This document shows, piece after piece, positions 8,670-16,437 of a stretch of DNA of 64,000 bases (positions are counted from its first letter, which is position 1; each line of letters opens with the position of its first letter). The translations under genes were made by a program, and so were the position numbers. The notes under the pieces are model-generated. The model had not been told where the DNA came from and searched no databases. It worked only from the letters and a program-made list of their open reading frames with translations. Origin of the DNA: Coriobacteriia bacterium (GTDB taxonomy: Bacteria > Actinomycetota > Coriobacteriia > Coriobacteriales > QAMH01); NCBI GenBank assembly GCA_003149935.1, contig QAMH01000008.1, positions 247,269 to 311,268 on the forward strand. Reading direction: 5' to 3'.

Positions 8670-9611
8670 ATGCCAGAAGATAAGATTCAGTGCCGTTTGG
8701 TTCTCGATTCGTGCTGCGATCTTCCCGCCGAGATTATCGACAGCGCCAAGGTCGATCTCCTCGAGTTTCCGTTCAACATGAACGATGGCGAGCACTTCGA
8801 CGATATGTGGAAGAGCATGACCGCCAAGGAGTTCTACGACCGCATGCGCAAGGGCGAGGTCTCGGGAACGGCGCAGGTTCCCGTCTCCGAAATCACCGAG
8901 CGTTTCGAAGCCTATGCCAAGGATGGCATGCCGACGGTGTACCTCGGCTTTAGCTCCGCGCTTTCCGGTACCTTTGGGCTTGTCGAGCAGGTTGTCGGCG
9001 ACATCAGGGAGCAATATCCCGATTTCGAGATATACGTGATCGATACCAAGCTCGCGTCGATTGCCGAAGGCCTGCTTGCCTACGAGGCAATCAACCAGCG
9101 CAATCGTGGCCTTTCGGCCAAGCAGCTCGCAGCATGGGCCGAGGAGGCGCGCTGGTTCGTGAACTGCCTGTTCACGGTCGATGAGCTCGAGTACCTGCGT
9201 CGAGGCGGTCGCATTCCGGCAGCGGCAGCCACCATCGGTGCCAAGCTCAACATCAAGCCGCTGCTCGCGTTCGATCTCGACGGTGCTCTCTCTCTTGTCG
9301 GCGTCGCCCGTGGCCGCAAGAAGTCGCTCAAATCACTGGTCAAGTGCTATGACGAAAACCACGCCGATGACCATGGGTCCAACGGCGTCGTGCTCACGGC
9401 CTCGGCAGATGCGGAAGGCGACGTCAAGTGGGTCGAGGAACATCTCAATCGCCCCGAGGGCGCCATCCCCGCCATCCGCAGTCAGATCGGCCCCGTCATC
9501 GGTTCGCACGTCGGTCCGGGTATGGTCGCCGTCGTGTTCTGGGGCGATGACCGCCGCGAGAAGATTTCTATTGCCGATCGCATTGCCAACAAGATAAACA
9601 GTGGGGAGTAA
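8670..9611 (+). CDS. DegV/FakB-family fatty-acid-binding protein
   Basis: A 313-residue DegV-family protein. Proteins of this family bind a fatty acid, and the FakB members present it to the kinase FakA for phosphorylation. Typical motifs are VLDSCCDLPAEI near the N-terminus, GFSSALSGTFG (lipid headgroup contact), DTKLASIAEGLLAYEA, and RRGGRIPAAAATIG. No FakA partner is visible here. ATG 8670 is chosen because AAGGGGG lies seven bases upstream; an in-frame GTG at 8646 is less likely. It is followed within 3 bp by the next gene, so co-transcription is likely. Confidence 0.88.
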   Translation: MPEDKIQCRLVLDSCCDLPAEIIDSAKVDLLEFPFNMNDGEHFDDMWKSMTAKEFYDRMRKGEVSGTAQVPVSEITERFEAYAKDGMPTVYLGFSSALSGTFGLVEQVVGDIREQYPDFEIYVIDTKLASIAEGLLAYEAINQRNRGLSAKQLAAWAEEARWFVNCLFTVDELEYLRRGGRIPAAAATIGAKLNIKPLLAFDLDGALSLVGVARGRKKSLKSLVKCYDENHADDHGSNGVVLTASADAEGDVKWVEEHLNRPEGAIPAIRSQIGPVIGSHVGPGMVAVVFWGDDRREKISIADRIANKINSGE

Positions 9612-9614
9612 TTG

Positions 9615-10667
9615 ATGATCAGTCCGCTTGACACGCGCATCGCGTTCTTTGGCGGGTCAGCACAACCCGCCGTCATCGAAGCGATTGCCAAGCTCAAGAT
9701 GAGCGGGTTCGATGTCGTCGTCGCGAGTCACGATCCGCGCGAAGCCCCGGCCCTGCGCGAAGTGGGTGCGGTCTTCATCGACGACCGCATGGAGGCCCTG
9801 CTCGGCAGCCAGGTCGTCATCACCTCGCTGCGCACGACGGCCGAGGTCGAGAACCTGTATCTCGGCGATGAGGGCCTGCTCGAACTCATGGATCCGGGCA
9901 CGTTCTGCATCGACTTGAGCATATCAAGCCCGCGTCTCGCCCGCGAGATCCAGGCGGTCGCCGCCGTCTCAGATATCGAGGTGCTCGATGCCCCCATCGT
10001 CTGCGTGGGCGAACATGAGCAGCCCATCGCCTTCGTGGGCGGTGATCCGCAAACGCAGGAAACGCTCTCGCCGCTCTTCCCGTACCTGGCCCCCGTCATC
10101 ATGCCGCAGGAGTCGGCAGGTGATGGGCAGTTCGCCGCCATGATTAGCATCATCGCGCTTGCCGGATCCCTCATGGGCGCCATCGAGGCAATTTCGCTCG
10201 CACACATTGCGGGCTTTCCCGAGAAGAACGCGCTCAATGTGCTTGCGTCAACCTCGGGCGGCTCGCGTGCCCTTATCGACTACATTCCGCAGGTGCTCAG
10301 CCACGACTATACGGGTCTCATCAATATCGCGAGCTTCCTCGACATGCTCGACGTCGCGCTCGACACCGCCGAAGAGCTTGAGGTGACCATTCCCATGACC
10401 GAAACGGCCTATCAGCTCTACGAGTTGCTTCAGGCAGTTGGCGGCGAGGAAATGAACCTGCAGGCCCTCGCCCTGCTGTACGAGGATGAGCAGACCTGTG
10501 CCGATTATGGCCTGGATTGGGCGCTCGCCGAGGGATTCAACGAGCGCTGCGAGCGTTTCGACGATCTTTTCGGTGGCTCGGGTCTTCTCGATGATGATAC
10601 CCCGGGCTCCTCCGGTCGCTCGCATGGCGACCCACCGCCCATTGACGGCTTCTTTTCGAAGAATTAG
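9615..10667 (+). CDS. 6-phosphogluconate/beta-hydroxyacid dehydrogenase-like protein with altered catalytic motifs
   Basis: The 350-residue fold matches the beta-hydroxyacid dehydrogenase group: an N-terminal Rossmann domain (residues 1-165), then the all-helical domain, with LRTTAEVENLYLGDEGLL and LDAPIVCVGEHEQPIAFVGG typical of the family. Two key sites look changed. The nucleotide loop GxGxMG reads FFGGSAQPAV, and the helix that normally carries the catalytic lysine (GxGxxxK) reads GDGQFAAMISI, with Met where Lys is expected. The C-terminus has an acidic stretch (DYGLDWALAEGFNERCERFDDLFGG) and a Ser/Gly/Pro tail. It may be non-catalytic or use another mechanism. GGGGAG precedes ATG 9615. 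Confidence 0.7.
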   Translation: MISPLDTRIAFFGGSAQPAVIEAIAKLKMSGFDVVVASHDPREAPALREVGAVFIDDRMEALLGSQVVITSLRTTAEVENLYLGDEGLLELMDPGTFCIDLSISSPRLAREIQAVAAVSDIEVLDAPIVCVGEHEQPIAFVGGDPQTQETLSPLFPYLAPVIMPQESAGDGQFAAMISIIALAGSLMGAIEAISLAHIAGFPEKNALNVLASTSGGSRALIDYIPQVLSHDYTGLINIASFLDMLDVALDTAEELEVTIPMTETAYQLYELLQAVGGEEMNLQALALLYEDEQTCADYGLDWALAEGFNERCERFDDLFGGSGLLDDDTPGSSGRSHGDPPPIDGFFSKN

Positions 10668-10681
10668 ACGGGCGACCTTCC

Positions 10682-12964
10682 ATGGAGTTGTTCGCGACTT
10701 GCGGCACGGGTCTTGAGGCGATTCTCGGCCAGGAGCTGCGCGGCCTTGGGATGGACGAGGTTCGCCCCCTCACGGGCGGTGTCGCGTTCTCGGCAGATCT
10801 TGAACAGGCCTATACCGCGCTGTTATGGTCGCGCGTCGCGAGCCGCATCCTGCTGGTGCTCGAACGCGTCGAGGCAACGGACTCCGATAGCCTCTATGCG
10901 GGCGTGCGTGGCATTGCCTGGGAGGATGTCGTTGCCCCCGGCGCGACGATTGCCGTGAACGCCCGTGGCACCAACGACCAGCTGCGTGACACGCGCTATA
11001 CGGCGCTGCGCGTGAAGGATGCCGTCTGCGACCGCTTGCGCGATGAGCGTGGCGAGCGTCCCGATGTCGATGCGCAACATCCCGACCTGCTCATTCAGGT
11101 AAACCTTCACGCCAAGCGAGCGACCGTCTACATCGACCTCTCGGGCACCTCGCTTGAGAATCGTGGGTATCGCGATGTCGCACGGAGCAGCTCGCCTTTC
11201 ATACACGAAACGCTCGCTGCTGCCATGCTCCTCGCGGCGGATTGGCCCGCACGTGCAAAGTGCGGCGAAATACTTGTTGATAGCATGTGCGCCGCAGGTA
11301 CCCTCATTATCGAAGCGGCTTTGATAGCGGGTGATGTGGCGCCGGGTATCACACGCTCTACCTGGGGATTCTCGGGGTGGTGTGGCCATGACGAAAAGTT
11401 GTGGCAGACCATCCTCGACGCTGCTGACGCACGTGCCCAAGCAGGGGCGCGTGAGGTCGTGATATACGCGACAGACGCCCGCGAGCGCGAGATAGCGTGC
11501 GCACGGGCCCGGGCCAAGGCTGCGGCTATCGCCTCGCTCATCGAGTTTCTACCGTGCCGAGACGCGCTTGCCAACACCATCATGTACCGTGCCGACGCTC
11601 GGGGTTTGTTCGCGAGCTGCCTCTTCGTCAGCACGGAGTGCCTCGAGGCGACCCTACCCGCGCTCTACGCGCAGCTTGCTGGCGAATTGCTTGACGCCAA
11701 GCCGCTTGAGGCGGCTGTCCTGCTCGTAGAGGGCCAAGATGCCGATGCCTATCTAGGCATGGAGCGCACGCGGGGCTATAGCTGCATGAACGGTTCCGCT
11801 CCCTGTGACATCGCGCTCTTCGACCTGCGCGGTGATGCATCCCGTGCTGCACAGGTGAGCGTGCGTGACAGGCAGCTCGCCGTCTACGACGCAAGCGCAC
11901 AGCAGTTTGCCGACCGTCTCAACAAGGTTTTCAAGCAGCGCCGCAAATGGGCGAGCAAGAACGGCATTTCGGCCTATCGCATCTACGATGCGGATTTGCC
12001 CGACTACAACATGGCCATCGACCTCTATGAGGGGGCGGGCAAGGATGCGGGCAGGCGCCTCGTGCACGTCGCCGAGTACGCGCCACCCAAGAACATCGAT
12101 GCAGCCAAGGCGGCACGCCGCATGACCGACGCCCTCAATATCGCAAGCGTCGTGCTCGACGTTTCCGCAGACGACATCTTCGTGAAGCGTCGCGTGCGTG
12201 CCAAGGGCGGCTCGCAATACGCGCAGCTTACGCAGCAGGCGGGTGAGACACATTGGACAGGTACATCTGTCTCATCGCGGTTCCGCGATGAGACAGATGT
12301 ACCTGTCCAATGTGTCTCACCCGCCATCATGCGCCCCGGGCGTCTCATCACGCAGGAGAATGGTCTGCTCCTCGAGGTCGATCTTGCGAGCTATCTCGAC
12401 ACAGGGCTGTTCCTCGACCATCGTGACACACGCGAACTTGTCGGCAAGCTTGCCGCGGGCAAGAGCTTCCTCAACCTCTTTGCCTACACTTGCACGGCAA
12501 GTGTCTATGCCGCTGCCCATGGGGCGAAGTTCACGACGAGTGTAGACCTCTCGAACACCTACCTGCAATGGGGCGAGTGCAACATGGAACTTAACGGCCT
12601 CATGAATGGCCACCAGGAGTTCGTGCGTGCCGATTGCGTCGAATGGGTCCAGCAAACGCGTCACACGAAAATGCGCTGGGACCTCATCTTCGTCGATCCG
12701 CCCACCTTCTCGAACTCCGCGAAGATGCGCACGCGCGGCTGGGACGTGCAACGCGACCATGCCGAGCTGCTCATCGGTGTGAGCCGCCTGCTAAGCCGTG
12801 GCGGTGCTGCGGTGTTCTCGTGTAATCTGCGTGGATTCAAGCTTGACCGCGAAACGATCGAACGTGCGGGCGTGCAGGTCGTTGACATCACCGACAAGAC
12901 GATACCGTTGGATTTCGAGCGACATGCCCAGGTCCACCATTGTTTTGTTTTGCGGAGAATCTAG
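10682..12964 (+). CDS. rlmKL: RlmKL-type 23S rRNA methyltransferase with in-frame palindrome
   Basis: Fusion of RlmL-like (about 1-380) and RlmK-like (about 400-760) halves, which in E. coli make m2G2445 and m7G2069 in 23S rRNA. The THUMP region, LSGTSLENRGYR and the SAM region VDSMCAAGT are visible in the first half, but the expected NPPY catalytic motif is not: the corresponding stretch reads GLFASCLFVSTECLE. The RlmK half is intact (LNLFAYTCTASVYAA, FVDPPTFSNS). Between QYAQLTQQ and RPGRLITQENG, about 30 residues (519-548) come from an 88-bp palindrome built from two RAYT-type units, read through in frame (GETHWTGTSVS, then DETDVPVQCVS). The start is at 10682, 14 bp after the upstream gene. 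Confidence 0.87.
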   Translation: MELFATCGTGLEAILGQELRGLGMDEVRPLTGGVAFSADLEQAYTALLWSRVASRILLVLERVEATDSDSLYAGVRGIAWEDVVAPGATIAVNARGTNDQLRDTRYTALRVKDAVCDRLRDERGERPDVDAQHPDLLIQVNLHAKRATVYIDLSGTSLENRGYRDVARSSSPFIHETLAAAMLLAADWPARAKCGEILVDSMCAAGTLIIEAALIAGDVAPGITRSTWGFSGWCGHDEKLWQTILDAADARAQAGAREVVIYATDAREREIACARARAKAAAIASLIEFLPCRDALANTIMYRADARGLFASCLFVSTECLEATLPALYAQLAGELLDAKPLEAAVLLVEGQDADAYLGMERTRGYSCMNGSAPCDIALFDLRGDASRAAQVSVRDRQLAVYDASAQQFADRLNKVFKQRRKWASKNGISAYRIYDADLPDYNMAIDLYEGAGKDAGRRLVHVAEYAPPKNIDAAKAARRMTDALNIASVVLDVSADDIFVKRRVRAKGGSQYAQLTQQAGETHWTGTSVSSRFRDETDVPVQCVSPAIMRPGRLITQENGLLLEVDLASYLDTGLFLDHRDTRELVGKLAAGKSFLNLFAYTCTASVYAAAHGAKFTTSVDLSNTYLQWGECNMELNGLMNGHQEFVRADCVEWVQQTRHTKMRWDLIFVDPPTFSNSAKMRTRGWDVQRDHAELLIGVSRLLSRGGAAVFSCNLRGFKLDRETIERAGVQVVDITDKTIPLDFERHAQVHHCFVLRRI
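12238..12325. repeat. 88-bp near-perfect palindrome (two RAYT-type units) inside rlmKL
   Basis: Arms 12238-12280 and 12283-12325 are exact reverse complements (43 bp), separated by TT. Units at 12244-12274 and 12289-12319 face each other across TCGCGGTTCCGCGA. The length allows the rlmKL frame to continue, with 29 whole codons added. Confidence 0.95.
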
Positions 12965-13023
12965 ACCGCGCGATTATCTGCTGCGTGATACACTAAAGCC
13001 GCTCCTCCCAAGTCTGTGGTTGC

Positions 13024-13115
13024 GAGCTGGTAAAACAGCTCTAGTCCAAGGCAGATGCGGTCGAAAGGATCCACGTAAGCGGGCAGGGTTTCCTGCACGT
13101 GAGCATGGCGCATCT
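13024..13115 (+). ncRNA. Candidate structured RNA upstream of a substrate-binding protein gene
   Basis: The 313-bp gap between rlmKL and the next gene (12965-13277) has no convincing coding content but holds nested stems. One is GAGCTG/CAGCTC (13024-13029 with 13036-13041). The second is AGATGCG/CGCATCT (13053-13059 with 13109-13115), enclosing CACGT/ACGTG (13072-13076 with 13097-13101) and GCAGG/CCTGC (13083-13087 with 13092-13096). I cannot match it to a riboswitch class. It could be a leader RNA or an independent small RNA; boundaries are approximate. Confidence 0.35.
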
Positions 13116-13277
13116 TAGGGGTAAGACGTACCGTCCGTTATGGTCACATACGGTGGCCCGGGCGAGAAAATGAGTAGTGAGATAGTATCAGGCAAAAGTT
13201 TCTGTATGCGAGTGTGGGGTCAAAAACCAGGTCAGTTGGGAGGAGCACTTTCACTGGCCCATGAAAAACGGAGCAAG

Positions 13278-14279
13278 ATGTTCGCAAAGCAAATCAAACA
13301 CAAGACAATAGCCTCGATCATCATGGCGCTTGCCGTGTGCATGCTTGCCGTGGTCGGGCTGTCCGCGTGCCAGCTTCAAACCAAGACGCAGGTTGAGAGC
13401 AATCTCACGCCCAAGCTGGATGCTTCGGCAACCATCACCGAGGGCGTACTCACCGTGGGCATCAACACGAGCAACTCACCGTATGGCGGCACCAATTCGA
13501 GCAATCAGACCGTCGGCATCGATGTCGACGTTGCCGCGGCCGTCGCCCAGGAGCTCGGCTTGCGCATGCAGATCATCGATGTCGGGTCGAGTGGTCGCTT
13601 CGCGCTCAGCAACAAGCAGGTCGATGTTGCTCTCGGGCTCACCAAGTCCGGCACGGGCGACCTCGTCACCTACAGCGATCCATATCTGACGGACGGCCTC
13701 TCGCTGTTTTGCCTGAGCACCAACCGTCCCGTCTCCATCGAGGATGTCGCAGCGCAGACGGCTGCTGGCACCGCCAAGGTGCTCGTCCAGGCCGAGACCA
13801 CTGCTGCGAGCAAAATGCAGGAGCTTCTCGGCATCGACAAGATCGTCGCCATGCCCACCATGCAGGCGGCATTTGACGCGCTCAACAACGGCGAGCAGAA
13901 GTTCCTGGTGACCGACGCAGTCATCGGCGATTACTTTGCGCGCAACTACGAGAGCGTCATCCGCATGGGATTCCTGGGCGCAGATTGCGTCACGCCCATC
14001 TACGCCGTGACGCTCACGCAGAGCTCCGCGCTTTCGAGTGGCGTTAACACCGCCATCAAGACGATCAACGAAAACGGCGTCATGCGTGTCATCGCAACCA
14101 AGTGGCTTGGTACCGATGGCGATACGCTTCTTGCAGGAAAGACCGATCTGGCGACGCTGCCAGCCAAGGCATTTGGCATCGGCGTGTCAGCAGAACCGGA
14201 TAATCCCGAGGAACCCAACCCCGATACGCCGGAAACCCCAGGTGAGGAGGATACGGGCGCGCAATCCGGCGACGAGTAG
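13278..14279 (+). CDS. Amino-acid-type ABC transporter substrate-binding lipoprotein
   Basis: A 333-residue family 3 solute-binding protein. An N-terminal membrane segment ends in the lipobox LSAC (Cys at about residue 30), so the mature protein should be lipid-anchored outside the membrane. The binding domain includes GVLTVGINTSNSPYGG, IDVDVAAAVAQELGLRMQIID and DVALGLTKSGTGDL. The last 35 residues are a Pro/Glu/Asp-rich tail (EEPNPDTPETPGEED). ATG 13278 is chosen because the signal peptide starts there and GGAG precedes it; an in-frame ATG at 13140 would put 46 unlikely residues in front. No permease or ATPase gene is adjacent. Confidence 0.85.
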   Translation: MFAKQIKHKTIASIIMALAVCMLAVVGLSACQLQTKTQVESNLTPKLDASATITEGVLTVGINTSNSPYGGTNSSNQTVGIDVDVAAAVAQELGLRMQIIDVGSSGRFALSNKQVDVALGLTKSGTGDLVTYSDPYLTDGLSLFCLSTNRPVSIEDVAAQTAAGTAKVLVQAETTAASKMQELLGIDKIVAMPTMQAAFDALNNGEQKFLVTDAVIGDYFARNYESVIRMGFLGADCVTPIYAVTLTQSSALSSGVNTAIKTINENGVMRVIATKWLGTDGDTLLAGKTDLATLPAKAFGIGVSAEPDNPEEPNPDTPETPGEEDTGAQSGDE

Positions 14280-14310
14280 AACGAACAACCCACGATCAAG
14301 GAGGTCTATC

Positions 14311-14886
14311 ATGGCTATCACAGTTTCGGGACGAAAGATGAACGTCACTCCCGCTATCAAGGACTACGTTGACGAGAAGATCGGGCGCTCGCTCGAGGTA
14401 TTCGACAGTGCCGCCATGGACGCGGAGGTCGTCCTGCGTACCGAGAAGAACCCGGCCATTTCGCTCAATGCCATTTGCGAGGTCACGGTCAATGCCAAGG
14501 GTGCCGTCATTCGCGTGGCCGAGTCCGCCGAGGACATGTACGCGGCCATCGACCTGGCATCCGACAAGGTTACCCGTCAGCTGCGCAAGTACAAGACGAG
14601 GATCGTGGAGCGCCGTGGCGGCAGGGGTAGCATCCGCCACCTCCAGCCCGACGAGCTGGACATCCCCGATGTCATCCCGACCGAGCCCGAGGAAGACGAC
14701 GACTTGCTCGTGCGTCTGAAGGAAGTCGAGATGGAGCCTATGACCGAGGAGCATGCACTCGTGCAGACCGACCTGCTTGGCCATGACTTCTTCGTCTACT
14801 TCGACCAGGACGCGCATCAGATCCAGGTCATCTACCATCGCAAGAATGGCGGCTACGGCATCATCAGGCCAATCATCAACGCATAG
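14311..14886 (+). CDS. hpf: Long-form ribosome hibernation promoting factor
   Basis: A 191-residue protein with the RaiA/HPF fold at residues 1-100 (MAITVSGRKMNVTPAIKDYVDEKI) and the C-terminal dimerisation domain (about 135-191; LVQTDLLGHDFFVYFDQD, HRKNGGYGIIRPI). Long-form HPFs join two 70S ribosomes into inactive 100S particles in stationary phase. The linker is acidic (TEPEEDDDLL). A strong AAGGAGG ribosome binding site lies 10 bases upstream of the ATG, and a clear terminator follows. Confidence 0.96.
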   Translation: MAITVSGRKMNVTPAIKDYVDEKIGRSLEVFDSAAMDAEVVLRTEKNPAISLNAICEVTVNAKGAVIRVAESAEDMYAAIDLASDKVTRQLRKYKTRIVERRGGRGSIRHLQPDELDIPDVIPTEPEEDDDLLVRLKEVEMEPMTEEHALVQTDLLGHDFFVYFDQDAHQIQVIYHRKNGGYGIIRPIINA

Positions 14887-14913
14887 GCAATAAGACACGC
14901 CATCGTTTTGAGC

Positions 14914-14942
14914 AAGGGGTCGGGCACTGCCCGGCCCCTTTG
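14914..14942 (+). terminator. Rho-independent terminator after hpf
   Basis: Stem of ten pairs, GGGGTCGGGC with GCCCGGCCCC (one G-U pair), loop ACT, then TTT. Confidence 0.85.
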
Positions 14943-15048
14943 TCGTAGCACATTGGCTACTCTGTGTCTTTTTATACATAGCCGCGCTTGTCAGAGTGCT
15001 AGTATGTGCAGATTATCAACTGCAGTAGGACGAAAGGAACGTCAACTC

Positions 15049-16131
15049 ATGGCACGCGTGTACAACTTTTCCGCCGGTCCGGCGGTGCTTCCCGAAGAGG
15101 TCCTGAAGCAAGCGGCGAGCGAGATGCTCGATTACGAGGGCACCGGCATGTCCGTCATGGAGATGAGCCATCGTTCGGCCGCCTTCACCAAGATCATCAC
15201 CGAGGCCGAGCAAGACCTGCGCGATTTGATGGGCATTCCGGATAACTATAAGGTGCTCTTCCTGCAGGGCGGTGACTCCCTGCTCTTCGCGACGGTGTTC
15301 ATGAACCTTGCAACCAACGGCAAGGCCGACTACATCGTCACCGGCGGCTGGTCCAAGAAGGCCTACAAGGAGGCCCAGATTCTCGGCGACCCCAAGCTGC
15401 TGGTCAACGGCGAGGGCGACAACTTCTCGTGGATTCCCGACCTCTCTGACCTCGACATTCGCGAGGACGCGTCCTACGTCTACATCTGCGAGAACGAGAC
15501 CGTCTACGGCAATCGCATCTACACGCTGCCCAACACCAAGGGCCATGTGCTCGTGTCCGACCAGAGCTCGATGTTCCTCTCCGAGCCGGTTGATGTGAGC
15601 AAGTACGGCCTCATCCACGCCGGCGTGCAGAAGAACTGCGGTCCAGCTGGCGTGCAGATCGTCATCGTGCGCGAGGATCTTATCCCCGACGACCTCCCCG
15701 GCGTGCCCACCATGCTGCGCTTCAAGACGCATGCGGATAGCGGCAGCCTCTACAACACGCCGCCGAGCTATGGCATCTACGTGTGCGGGCTCGTGTTCAA
15801 GTGGATCAAGGAGCTGGGTGGCCTCGAGGTCATGAAGGAGCGCAACGAGGCCAAGGCCAAGCTGCTCTACGACTACCTCGACGCGAGCGACCTTTTCTCG
15901 AGCACGGTCAATCCCAAGGACCGCTCCATCATGAACGTACCGTTCATCACGGGCGATGAGGACCTCGACAAGAAGTTCATCGCCGAGGCGACCGCTGCCG
16001 GTCTGGCCAACATCAAGGGTCATCGCAGCGTGGGTGGCATGCGCGCGAGCATCTACAACGCCATGCCCATCGAGGGCGTGCAGGCGCTTGTCGACTTCAT
16101 GCGCGAGTTCGAGGCGGCCAACAACAAATAG
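15049..16131 (+). CDS. serC: Phosphoserine aminotransferase
   Basis: A 360-residue PLP enzyme making 3-phosphoserine from 3-phosphohydroxypyruvate and glutamate, the second step of serine synthesis (serA lies 10 kb away). The N-terminal VYNFSAGPAVLPEEVL and MEMSHRSAAF motifs are typical. The PLP lysine is in GVQKNCGPAG (about residue 195), and the C-terminal HRSVGGMRASIYNAMP motif binds substrate. GAAAGGAA precedes the ATG at 15049; an upstream in-frame start would include an implausible 47-residue extension. The gene is monocistronic, flanked by terminators. Confidence 0.96.
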   Translation: MARVYNFSAGPAVLPEEVLKQAASEMLDYEGTGMSVMEMSHRSAAFTKIITEAEQDLRDLMGIPDNYKVLFLQGGDSLLFATVFMNLATNGKADYIVTGGWSKKAYKEAQILGDPKLLVNGEGDNFSWIPDLSDLDIREDASYVYICENETVYGNRIYTLPNTKGHVLVSDQSSMFLSEPVDVSKYGLIHAGVQKNCGPAGVQIVIVREDLIPDDLPGVPTMLRFKTHADSGSLYNTPPSYGIYVCGLVFKWIKELGGLEVMKERNEAKAKLLYDYLDASDLFSSTVNPKDRSIMNVPFITGDEDLDKKFIAEATAAGLANIKGHRSVGGMRASIYNAMPIEGVQALVDFMREFEAANNK

Positions 16132-16160
16132 GGGCAAACGCGCAACTTGACGCATCGGAA

Positions 16161-16188
16161 GGGCGCCCGCATTATGCGAGCGCCCTTG
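16161..16188 (+). terminator. Terminator after serC
   Basis: GGGCGC-C-CGCA pairs with TGCG-A-GCGCCC around a short loop, followed by TTGT. Confidence 0.7.
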
Positions 16189-16276
16189 TCATTCCGAGTG
16201 GAGCGACCGAAGGTCGCGAAGTCGAGGAATCTCTCCTGCCGCCTCTCGATTCTGCTTCGCTTCGCTCGAAATGACA
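16187..16276. repeat. TCATTTCGAGCG-family repeat, inverted pair
   Basis: TGTCATTCCGAGTGGAGCGA and GTCGAGGAATCTC on one side face CGCTTCGCTCGAAATGACA on the other. With the terminator it fills most of the 306-bp gap between serC and the next gene. The rest (16277-16437) is AT-richer and presumably holds the promoter for the cell-wall hydrolase gene. Confidence 0.8.
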
Positions 16277-16437
16277 GTGACTGCTCCCCTTTTGATGGGA
16301 CGCGATTGTTCGCGAACACCTCTTTCGCAGTTGTGAAGCGGATATGTAGGGAATGTGACGGGTTTTGAGCATATTGCTAGCTTACGTTACAGTTATATCC
16401 CGCATGCACGTAAACGAAGCGTAAATGAGGTTAATTT

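Noticed and set aside
13046..13057. CCAAGGCAGATG, as in the small SRP RNA
   Set aside because: The diagnostic SRP loop GGTCAGG/GGAAGCAGCC is absent, so the match is taken as chance.
13140..13277. N-terminal extension of the substrate-binding lipoprotein
   Set aside because: It would bury the signal peptide 46 residues inside the protein; ATG 13278 gives a proper lipoprotein signal.
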